NCBI RefSeq assembly: GCF_015352455.1 | Contig: NZ_JADKPN010000003.1 | Span: 186,001-250,000 of the forward strand | Reading direction: 5' to 3' | Source: Nocardioides islandensis | Lineage (GTDB): Bacteria; Actinomycetota; Actinomycetes; Propionibacteriales; Nocardioidaceae | Length of the DNA stretch: 64,000 bases | Part shown: positions 53,878 to 61,800 of the stretch, piece by piece | Layout: each line of letters begins with the position of its first letter | How positions within the stretch are numbered: position 1 is the first letter of the stretch | Made by a program: the position numbers and the translations under genes | The notes under the pieces: generated by a model | Databases searched by the model: none | What the model was told of the DNA's origin: nothing | What the model saw: only the letters and a program-made list of their open reading frames with translations

Positions 53878-55449
53878 TTGTTCGCCACGCTCTCCGACCG
53901 CCTCGCCGATGCCTTCAAGAACCTCCGCGGCAAGGGCCGGCTCTCCGAGGCCGACATCGACGCCACCGCGCGCGAGATCCGCATCGCGCTGCTCGAGGCC
54001 GACGTCGCGCTGCCGGTCGTCAAGGACTTCGTGGCCGCCGTCAAGGAGCGGGCGCGCGGCGAGGAGGTCAGCGGCGCGCTGAACCCCGCCCAGCAGATCG
54101 TCAAGATCGTCAACGAGGAGCTCGTCAACATCCTCGGCGGGGAGACCCGGCGGCTGCGGTACGCCAAGTCGGGCCCGACCGTCATCATGCTCGCCGGCCT
54201 CCAGGGCGCCGGCAAGACGACCCTGGCCGCCAAGCTGGCCCACTGGCTCAAGGAGCAGGGCAAGACGCCCATGCTCGTGGCCGCCGACCTCCAGCGCCCC
54301 AACGCCGTGACCCAGCTCCAGGTGAACGGCGAGCGCGCCGGCGTACCCGTCTTCGCCCCCCAGCCCGGCAACGGCGTCGGTGACCCGGTCGAGGTCGCCC
54401 GCCAGTCGATCGAGGAGGCCAAGCGCAAGCTCCACGACGTGGTCATCGTCGACACGGCCGGCCGGCTCGGCGTGGACGCCGAGATGATGGCCCGGGCCGC
54501 GTCCATCCGCGACGCGGTCCAGCCCGACGAGATCCTGTTCGTCGTCGACGCGATGATCGGCCAGGACGCCGTCACGACGGCCCAGGCGTTCCTGGACGGG
54601 GTCGGGTACGACGGCGTCGTGCTCACCAAGCTCGACGGCGACGCCCGAGGCGGTGCCGCGCTGTCGATCGCGTCGATCACCGGCAAGCCGGTCATGTTCG
54701 CCTCCGCCGGCGAGAAGGTCACCGACTTCGACGTCTTCCACCCCGACCGGATGGCCTCGCGCATCCTCGACATGGGCGACGTCATGACCCTGATCGAGCA
54801 GGCCGAGAAGGCGTTCGACCAGGAGCAGGCGCTCAAGGCCGCGCAGAAGCTCTCGGGCCAGGGTGGGGACTTCACCCTGGACGACTTCCTCGAGCAGATG
54901 CAGCAGGTCCGCAAGCTCGGCTCGATGCAGAAGATCATGGGGATGCTGCCCGGGATGGGCCAGTTCCGCGAGCAGCTCGAGAACTTCGACGAGCGCGAGA
55001 TCGACCGCATCCAGGCGATCATCCGGTCGATGACGCCGGCCGAGCGCGACAACCCCAAGATGATCGACGGCTCGCGGCGGGCCCGCATCGCCAAGGGCTC
55101 CGGCCGCCAGGTCTCCGACGTCAACAACCTCGTCGACCGGTTCTTCGAGGCCCGCAAGATGATGATGTCGTTCGCCAAGGGCGGCGGGCTCCCGGGGATG
55201 CCGGGGATGCCCGGCATGGCCGCCGTGGGCGGCCGCAAGAACAAGGGCAAGGCCAAGCCGGCCAAGGGCCGTCGCGTCTCGGGCAACCCGGCCAAGGCGG
55301 CCGCCGAGGAGAAGGCCCGTCAGGAGAAGGCGGCATCGACAGGAAACGGCACCAACCCGTTCGGCAACCCAGGCGGGGAGGAGATCGACTACGAGAAGGC
55401 CGCTGCGGCCCTCGAGCTGCCGAAGGACTTCTCGAAGTACCTCAAGTGA
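53878..55449 (+). CDS. ffh: Signal recognition particle protein Ffh
   Basis: SRP54 GTPase directing membrane proteins to FtsY. 523 residues. NG domain: MLAGLQGAGKTTLAAKLA, AADLQRPNAVTQL, VIVDTAGRLGVD and LTKLDGDARGGAALS; the methionine-rich M domain (MQKIMGMLPGMGQ, ...IIRSMTPAERDNPKMI, SRRARIAKGSGRQVSDVN) ends with a longer Lys/Ala-rich tail usual in actinobacteria. TTG start at 53878 with AGAGGA upstream. The stop overlaps the next gene (GTGA). Confidence 0.96.
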   Translation: MFATLSDRLADAFKNLRGKGRLSEADIDATAREIRIALLEADVALPVVKDFVAAVKERARGEEVSGALNPAQQIVKIVNEELVNILGGETRRLRYAKSGPTVIMLAGLQGAGKTTLAAKLAHWLKEQGKTPMLVAADLQRPNAVTQLQVNGERAGVPVFAPQPGNGVGDPVEVARQSIEEAKRKLHDVVIVDTAGRLGVDAEMMARAASIRDAVQPDEILFVVDAMIGQDAVTTAQAFLDGVGYDGVVLTKLDGDARGGAALSIASITGKPVMFASAGEKVTDFDVFHPDRMASRILDMGDVMTLIEQAEKAFDQEQALKAAQKLSGQGGDFTLDDFLEQMQQVRKLGSMQKIMGMLPGMGQFREQLENFDEREIDRIQAIIRSMTPAERDNPKMIDGSRRARIAKGSGRQVSDVNNLVDRFFEARKMMMSFAKGGGLPGMPGMPGMAAVGGRKNKGKAKPAKGRRVSGNPAKAAAEEKARQEKAASTGNGTNPFGNPGGEEIDYEKAAAALELPKDFSKYLK

Positions 55450-55823
55450 GCAGCGTCCTCGTCATCGACTCGGCCAACGTCGTCGGCTCGCAGCCGGACG
55501 GTTGGTGGAAGGACCGCGGTGCGGCCACGCGCCGCCTCCACGAGCGCCTGATGGTCGCCGACCTGTCGCACGACGAGGTCGTGCTCGTGCTCGAGGGCGG
55601 GGCGCGTGGCGGCGTACGTCGCGGGCGCGACGCCCACGTGCGTGTCACCCACGCCTCGGGCCAGGGTGACGACGCGATCGTCACCGAGGTCACCATCCTC
55701 CGCAAGGCCGGCCACGACGTCACGGCCGTCACCGCCGACCGGATGCTGGAGGCGCGCCTGGAGGGTCTCGGCGCCCAGGTCGTCGGCCCCGCCTGGCTGC
55801 TCGAGCAGCTCACGCCCGCCTGA
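55446..55823 (+). CDS. NYN/PIN-like domain protein after ffh
   Basis: 125 residues starting VLVIDSANVVGSQPDGWWKDR, with the first acidic residue and Asn of NYN/PIN-like nucleases; HASGQGDDAIVTEV gives a second acidic pair and VTADRMLEARLEGLGAQVVG a third. This suggests a small metal-dependent RNase-type fold, though it is often labelled a hypothetical or pyrophosphohydrolase; function unproven. GTG 55446 overlaps the ffh stop, so translation is coupled to SRP. A 33-base-arm hairpin follows 10 bases after its stop. Confidence 0.65.
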   Translation: MSSVLVIDSANVVGSQPDGWWKDRGAATRRLHERLMVADLSHDEVVLVLEGGARGGVRRGRDAHVRVTHASGQGDDAIVTEVTILRKAGHDVTAVTADRMLEARLEGLGAQVVGPAWLLEQLTPA

Positions 55824-55833
55824 CGCTCGAGCC

Positions 55834-55909
55834 GCTTGTAACGCGGTGTTAGACCGTCTTCCCACGCGTTAGAACACGTGGGAAGACGGTCTAACACCGC
55901 GTTACAAGC
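55834..55909. terminator. Perfect 33-base-arm inverted repeat
   Basis: Arms 55834-55866 and 55877-55909, no mismatch, 10-base loop. It lies between two genes of the same direction. It is unusually long and AT-richer than its surroundings (TTAGAC, GTAACG blocks), with no U-tract. Confidence 0.65.
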
Positions 55910-55941
55910 AGTGTCGGCGCCGCCCCCTAGCGTCCGGCGTC

Positions 55942-56797
55942 ATGGAGACGGTGGAGTGGAAGGTCCGGGGGCGGTTCTCCCTGCGGGAGGCGATCGGGTT
56001 CGGCTTCGGGTACACCCAGGCGAGCGCCGGCGACGTGATGCGGCTGGCGTTCGTCCTCGACGGGTACGACGAGCACGCCGGCGTCGCCGTCACGCAGCCG
56101 GCCGCGGAGGTGCTGGAGATGACCGTCGCCGGCACCGACCGGGTCGACGCGGCGGCCGCCCAGGCGGCCCCGGATCCTGTCGGTCGACGTCGACGCGACG
56201 TCGTACGACGCGCTGGTGGACGGCGACCCCTTGCTGGCGACGGCTCAGGCGGCGCGGCCCGGGCTCCGGCCGGTGCTCTTCCAGTCGGCGTACGAGGCGC
56301 TGCTCTGGGCGGTGCTGTCGGCCCGCCGGCCCATGAAGCAGATGGCGGAGGTACGTGCCGAGCTGTCCCGCGCGCACGGTCGCGTCCTGACGGTGGCAGG
56401 GGAGGAGCTGCCGGCGGTGCCGACGCCCGCGCGGCTGCTCGAGGTCGACGCGTTCCCCGGGATCCCCGAGGTGAAGATCGAGCGGTCGCACGCGGTGGCC
56501 GAGCGGGCCGTCGCGGGGGAGCTGGACACCGCCACCCTGCGCGCCCGGGACGCGGCCGAGGTCGAGCGGGACCTGCAGGGGCTGCCGGGGATCGGGCCGT
56601 TCTACAGCCAGCTCGTGAGCGTGCGGGCGCTCGGTCAGACCGACGTCCTCCCGACCACCGAGCCGCGGGTGGTCGCCGAGACCGGCCGGCTGCTCGGCCG
56701 CCGGCTGGACGCCGCGGGCTTCGCCGAGGTCGCCGAGGCCTGGCGACCGTGGCGCACGTGGGCGTCGGTCGCGATCAGGGCGTCTAGCGCCCGATGA
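55942..56797 (+). pseudogene. AlkA-like DNA glycosylase, frameshifted
   Basis: HhH-GPD DNA-glycosylase homologue split over two frames. ATG 55942 opens METVEWKVRGRFSLREAIGF and runs in frame to about 56167. Then the sequence that continues the fold (ILSVDVDATSYDALVDGDPLL, LWAVLSARRPMKQM, LQGLPGIGPFYSQLVSVRAL) is in the +1 frame to TGA 56797. The shift falls at a CCCC run (56168-56171), so one extra C explains it: real mutation, assembly error or, less likely, programmed shift. Where the family has catalytic Asp (FPxxDxG) this protein reads LPTTEP, so activity is doubtful even when joined. The 3' end overlaps the convergent gene by 14 bases. Confidence 0.75.
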
Positions 56798-57365
56798 GCT
56801 GCCGGGCCCGCTCCTCCCGCTCCTGGCGGTGCAGGTCGCGGACGGCGTTGAAGGTCCAGACCTTGTTCAGCACGAACGACACCGGCGTGACCAGGGCGAT
56901 CACGATCAGCTGCGCCCAGTAGAGGCGGGTGCGGAACCCGGACGAGTCGTCGAAGACCGACGTCGGCAGCGAGATCGGCGAGCCGGGGTGCATCAGCGCG
57001 GTCAGCACGACGAGGCCGACCGCCTGGCCCAGGGCGCCGACGACGAGGAAGGGCCAGTACTCCTTCCACCAGGCGGCGTGCCGCGAGGTCTGGAAGGCCC
57101 AGGTGCGGTTGAGCTGGAAGTTCCACAGGTTCGCCACGAGGAAGGCGAAGGTCGAGAACACGTGGTACCAGCGGATGTTGAACTCGCTGAACGGCAGCCC
57201 CACGATGGCCTGGTCGTGCGCCGGCCCGAGCTTGTTGGCCACGATCAGCGCGATCATGTTGACGACCACGCCGGAGATGCCGACGGCACCGAAGCGCGCG
57301 AGCAGGATGAGGTTGCGGCGGTGCCGCACCAGCACGCTCTCGCCCAGCCGGGTCATCAGGCTCAC
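56784..57365 (-). CDS. GtrA-family membrane protein
   Basis: 193-residue integral membrane protein with four hydrophobic spans (LARFGAVGISGVVVNMIALIV, YHVFSTFAFLVANLWNFQ, FLVVGALGQAVGLVVLTALM, LIVIALVTPVSFVLNKVW). RFGAVGISGVVVN and NFQLNRTWAF are GtrA signatures. The family is thought to help move lipid-linked sugars in O-antigen, teichoic-acid or arabinogalactan glycosylation. GTG 57365, with TAGCCT 6 bases upstream. Confidence 0.9.
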   Translation of the reverse strand: MSLMTRLGESVLVRHRRNLILLARFGAVGISGVVVNMIALIVANKLGPAHDQAIVGLPFSEFNIRWYHVFSTFAFLVANLWNFQLNRTWAFQTSRHAAWWKEYWPFLVVGALGQAVGLVVLTALMHPGSPISLPTSVFDDSSGFRTRLYWAQLIVIALVTPVSFVLNKVWTFNAVRDLHRQEREERARQLIGR

Positions 57366-57371
57366 TCCACG

Positions 57372-57410
57372 AGGCTAGCCCGGCGTCCAGGGGCACCGAG
57401 GGGATACGTT
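57372..57410. promoter_or_regulatory. Divergent leaderless -10 boxes for gtrA-like and amidohydrolase genes
   Basis: Minus strand TAGCCT (57377-57372), 6 bases before GTG 57365; plus strand TACGTT (57405-57410), 7 bases before ATG 57418. The gap between the genes is 52 bases. Confidence 0.45.
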
Positions 57411-57417
57411 CACATCC

Positions 57418-58494
57418 ATGCCGACGAGCCAGCTCTTCCGCGGCCCGGTGCTCCCCGACGGCGAGGCCCGCGACCTGTACGTCGTCGACGGCCGGGTGAC
57501 TCTCGAGCCTCAGGCCGGCGCGGAGACCGTGGCGGAGGGGTGGATCGTCCCGGGGCTGGTGGACGCCCACTGCCACATCGGCCTGGACGACCACGGCGCG
57601 ATCCCCGACGACGAGGCCGAGGCGCAGGCGGTCCAGGACCGTGATGCCGGCGCGCTGCTCATCCGGGACGCCGGCTCGGCCGCCGACACCCGCTGGATCC
57701 ACGACCGCGACGACCTGCCGCGGCTGATCCGGTGCGGCCGGCACATCGCCCGCACGAAGCGGTACATCCGCAACTACGCCGACGAGGTCGAGCCCGGCGA
57801 GCTGGCCGCCGCCGCGGCTCATGAGGCCCGGGCAGGCGACGGCTGGATCAAGCTGGTCGGGGACTGGATCTCCCGCGACGAGGGCGACCTCGCGCCGTCG
57901 TTCCCGGCCGACGCGTTCGCCGAGGCGATCGCCGCCGCGCACGCCGAGGGTGCCCGGGTGACGGCGCACTGCTTCGGCCACGACGTACTTCCGGGCCTGA
58001 TCGACGCGGGCATCGACTGCATCGAGCACGGCACCGGCCTCGACGGGTCGCTCATCGACGCGATGGCCGCCCGCGGGACCGCCCTGGTGCCGACGGTGAT
58101 GCAGCTGGACAAGTTCCCCGAGTACGCCGAGGCCGGCCAGGCCCGCTTCCCGGCGTACGCCGCCACCATCACCGACCTGCACGCCCGACGTCGCGCCACG
58201 ATCATGGCGGCGTACGACGCGGGCATCCCGCTGTACGCCGGGTCCGACGGCGGCGGCGTCAGCCGCCACGGCAACCTCGCCGGCGAGGTGCTCGCGATGG
58301 CCGAGCTCGGCATGCCGCCGGAGTACGCCCTCGGTGCCGCCTCGTGGCGGGCCCGCGAGTGGCTGGGCTGGAACGCGACGCTCGACGAGGGGGCCCCGGC
58401 CGACCTCGTGGTGTACGACCGGGACCCCCGTGCGGACCTGACGGCCCTGCTCTCGCCGCGACGGGTGGTGCTGCGAGGCGCCGTCGTCGCCTGA
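57418..58494 (+). CDS. Amidohydrolase-family metal-dependent hydrolase
   Basis: 358 residues, TIM-barrel amidohydrolase like imidazolonepropionase/prolidase relatives. Metal motifs: VDAHCHIGLDDHG (HxH), a lysine in WIKLVGDWIS, the histidine in TAHCFGHDVL and CIEHGTGL, and the aspartate in LYAGSDGGGVSRHG; the C-terminal composite domain ends GAPADLVVYDRDPRADL. Substrate unknown. ATG 57418 fits a leaderless transcript. Confidence 0.9.
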   Translation: MPTSQLFRGPVLPDGEARDLYVVDGRVTLEPQAGAETVAEGWIVPGLVDAHCHIGLDDHGAIPDDEAEAQAVQDRDAGALLIRDAGSAADTRWIHDRDDLPRLIRCGRHIARTKRYIRNYADEVEPGELAAAAAHEARAGDGWIKLVGDWISRDEGDLAPSFPADAFAEAIAAAHAEGARVTAHCFGHDVLPGLIDAGIDCIEHGTGLDGSLIDAMAARGTALVPTVMQLDKFPEYAEAGQARFPAYAATITDLHARRRATIMAAYDAGIPLYAGSDGGGVSRHGNLAGEVLAMAELGMPPEYALGAASWRAREWLGWNATLDEGAPADLVVYDRDPRADLTALLSPRRVVLRGAVVA

Positions 58495-58498
58495 TCCC

Positions 58499-58747
58499 TC
58501 ACTTGGGGCCGTAGGTGCAGGCGAGCGGCAGGTGCGCGCTCGTCTCCCCCCAGTTCGCGACGGCCTCCACGGAGAGGTGGCAGGGCAGCGCCGGGTGGTC
58601 CAGCGTCGTGTAGCCGTTGCCGCGCATCGTCGGGAACTGGTTCTGGGCCTCGGCTCCGCCGCCGGTCAGCACCAGCCCGGACAGGGCAGCCGCGGCGACG
58701 GTGGTGAGGACGGTGGTGCGGAGGTTGGTGCGGGTCTTGCTGGTCAT
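58499..58747 (-). CDS. Small secreted peptide with two cysteines
   Basis: 82 residues. Sec signal peptide: basic start (TSKTRTNLR), hydrophobic core (TVAAAALSGLVLTGG) and a predicted cut after GAEA (residue 34), leaving a 48-residue mature peptide with Cys56 and Cys77, able to form one disulfide. I recognise no family. ATG 58747 has GAAGGGA upstream; a longer frame to 58795 adds 16 non-signal residues. It diverges from the SARP-STAND regulator and shares its promoter region. Confidence 0.75.
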   Translation of the reverse strand: MTSKTRTNLRTTVLTTVAAAALSGLVLTGGGAEAQNQFPTMRGNGYTTLDHPALPCHLSVEAVANWGETSAHLPLACTYGPK

Positions 58748-58812
58748 CGGAGTGTCCCTTCGGTGGTGGTCGAACCCGGATGTCGGGCTCGTCACCGAGA
58801 CTGCGCACCACC

Positions 58813-58851
58813 GGTATCGGAGCCCCGCCGAGGAGGTATCAGCCCGGTATC
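58813..58851. promoter_or_regulatory. Three direct GGTATC repeats, candidate SARP binding site
   Basis: GGTATC at 58813-58818, 58835-58840 and 58846-58851. The starts are 22 and 11 bases apart, so all three face the same side of the helix; the last two extend to GGTATCAGC. The slot at 58824 is empty. They lie upstream of the -35 of the SARP gene, in the 146-base divergent region. Confidence 0.6.
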
Positions 58852-58858
58852 AGCGCCG

Positions 58859-58887
58859 TTGACCGGGTTTCGCCACCGGCTGACAAT
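58859..58887 (+). promoter_or_regulatory. Promoter of the SARP-STAND gene (leaderless)
   Basis: -35 TTGACC (58859-58864), 17-base spacer, -10 GACAAT (58882-58887). The GTG start is 6 bases downstream, so the transcript should begin at or next to the start codon. Confidence 0.55.
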
Positions 58888-58893
58888 CACGAG

Positions 58894-61800
58894 GTGCGCC
58901 GCCTCCGCGTGCTCGGTCCGCTCGAGGTCGACGACAGCGGCAAGGCGCTCGGGCCCCGTGACCGGGTCGTCGTCTCGGCGCTCGCGCTGCGCCCGGGGGA
59001 GCGGGTGGACGCCGAGATCCTGGCCGAGGCGCTGTGGGGAGAGCAGCCGCCGCCCTCCTGGCCGAAGGTCGTCCAGGGGTGCGTGAGCCGGCTCCGGCAG
59101 GCGCTGGGCGTCGACGCCATCGAGACCGTGGCCGGCGGGTACCGGCTGGCGGCCGACCGGCTCGACCTGGACCGGCAGCAGTTCGAGGACCTGGTGACCC
59201 GTGCCGAGGAGCACCTGGCGCGCCGGTCGCCGGAGCGGGCGGTCCCACTGTTGCGGGAGGCGCTCGCCCTGTGGCGGGGCCCGGCGTTCGACAGTCTCGA
59301 GGAGTGGCTGCCGGGCCGCCTGGAGGCCGTGCGTCTCGGTCAGCTGCGGCTGTCGGCCGAGGAGGACCTGCTGCAGGCACGGCTGGACGCCGGCGACCAC
59401 CTCGGCGTGGCCGCGGACGGGACCGTGCTGACCGGGCAGCAGCCGTTCCGCGAGCGGCGCTGGGCGCTGCTGGCCCTGGCGCAGTACCGCGGCGGACGTC
59501 AGGCCGACGCCCTGGCCTCGATCCGTGCCGCGCGTCGGGCGCTCGGTCAGGAGCTCGGCCTGGACCCCGGCTCCGAGCTGGTCACCCTCGAGTCGCGGAT
59601 CCTGGCCCAGGACCCCAGCCTGGCCGCCGACCACGAGGTCCGCATCGCTGGGCAGGCCTGTCCGTGGAAGGGCCTCGAGCCCTACCTCGAGGGTGACGGC
59701 GACACCTTCTTCGGCCGCGACGCCGACGTCGTGGCGTGCCTGGCCCGGCTCGACGAGGCACCGATCCTCGTGGTCAGCGGCCCCTCCGGATCCGGCAAGT
59801 CCTCGCTGGTGCGCGCCGGGCTGGTGCCCCGGCTGCGCCGGGCGGGCAGGCCGGTGGCGGTCTTCACGCCGGGTCGGGACGGGGCCGCCGCGATGGCTGC
59901 GGCGCGGCAGCCGTGGCCGGGCCACCCGGTGCTCGTCGTCGACCAGCTCGAGGAGGCCTTCACGCTGGGTGACCCGCAGGAGGCGCTCGCCTGGCTGCGG
60001 CAGCTGTCCCGCTACGCGCGCGAGTCGGCTCCCGTCGTCGTCGCCGTGCGGGGCGACCACGTCGCCGCCCTCGCGGCCGAGCCCGAGCTCGCGCGGCTGG
60101 TTGAGCGTGGCCTGCACCTGGTCGCGCCGCTGGACGGTGCCGGCGTACGCGAGGTCGTCGAGGGTCCGGCCCGGTCGGCGGGCCTGCGGCTGGAGCCCGG
60201 CCTGGTGGACCTGCTCGTGCGCGACGCCGAGGGCCAGCCGGGTGCGCTGCCGCTGCTCTCGCACGCACTCGCCGAGACCTGGCGCCGTCGGGAGGACACG
60301 CTCCTGACCGTCGACGGCTACCGCGCGGCCGGCGGGATCCGGGACGCCGTCGCCGCCTCCGCCGAGCGTCTCTACGAGGGCGTCTCGCCCGAGGAGCAGG
60401 CCGACGTGCGCTGGCTGATGCTGCACCTGGTCTCCCTGTCGGAGACGGGCGAACCGTTCCGCACGCCGCTCGCCGCCGACGTCGCCACCGGTCTGGGCGA
60501 CGCGCGCCGCCGGATGCTCGACCTCCTGGTCCGAGGGCGGCTGGTCACCTCGCACGCCCAGGGGTACGACCTCGCGCACGAGGCGCTGGTACGGGCGTGG
60601 CCGCGGCTGCGCTCCTGGCTCGACGAGGACCGAGCGGGACAGCAGATCCGACGCCACCTCGCGGTCGCCGCGGCGGGATGGGAGGCGCTCGACCGGTCCG
60701 AGTCCGAGCTCTACCGCGGCGCCCGGCTGACGGCCGCGCTCGACTGGCTCGAGCGCGGTCAGGAGCCCCTCGGGGACACCGAGCGGAGCTTCGTGGACGC
60801 CTCGCGGGCCGCCGCCGACGCGGACGTGCGCCGCCTGGCCCAGGAGGCCGGACGGCAGCGGGCCCAGAACCGCCGGCTCCGGGTCCTGGTCGCCGCCGCC
60901 CTCGCGCTGCTCGTCCTGGCCGGGGTCGCCTGGCAGGTCGCCGTGGACAGAGGTGGCGCCGCGGCCCGCGGCCGCGACGCCGCCACCGCCGCCGCCCGCA
61001 CGGCCGAGCACGAGTCGATGGTGGCGCGCTCCGTGGCCTTGCGTGCCTCCGACCGACCGGTGGCGGGGCTGCTGGCCGTGCGGGCCTGGCAGGAGCAGCC
61101 CGACGTGCTGAGCGAGTCCGCGTTGCTGAGCAACCTGCCTTTCGGGTCAGGCTTTCTCGGCTACCGGGCGAACCCCTTCGGCGCCTTCATGGCCGCCGCC
61201 GAGGTGCCGGGGCAGGACCGGTTCCTGGTGGCCTCGGGCACCTCGGTCGGCCTGATGGACCCCGTCACCGGGCGAACGACGGGTCCCGTCCGCAGGTACC
61301 TCCCGGCCGTCGAGGTGCCGTCCGTGCTCCGCGTCAGCGCCGACGGCAGGCGCGCGGTCCAGCTGGTGACACCTTCGATCAGCACAGCCTGCCCGCCCAG
61401 CTGCCCGGTGATCGCTGTCTACGACCTCCAGCCGCTCCGCGCCCACCGGCGTGCGATCGAGACTGACTTCACGGCGAGCGACGTCGCCGTCAGCCCGGAC
61501 GGGTCACTCGTCACGGCCGTGGGGGGCGAGGGCCGGTGGGACGTTCGCACCTGGGAGACCGCGTCCGGCCGGCTGGTGGCCCAGGACCGGATGGGCGTCA
61601 CCGCAGTGGCGTACTCAGGCCCGGACCGGCTCCTCCTGGGCGCTCGGACCGGTCCCTTGCGCGAGGTGTCGGCACGCACGCTCGGTCTCCTACGGTTGCT
61701 GCCGGTGCCGGCGAGGACGGCCGACGTACGCATTCTCGTCGCCGGGCGGACCATCGCCGTGGCGGGCACGCGGGGACAGCTGGCCCTCGACCGGCTCTCA

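Noticed and set aside
56160..56180. Programmed +1 frameshift in the alkA-like gene
   Set aside because: No stimulatory structure, no internal Shine-Dalgarno and no known precedent in this family; a simple one-base indel is more likely.
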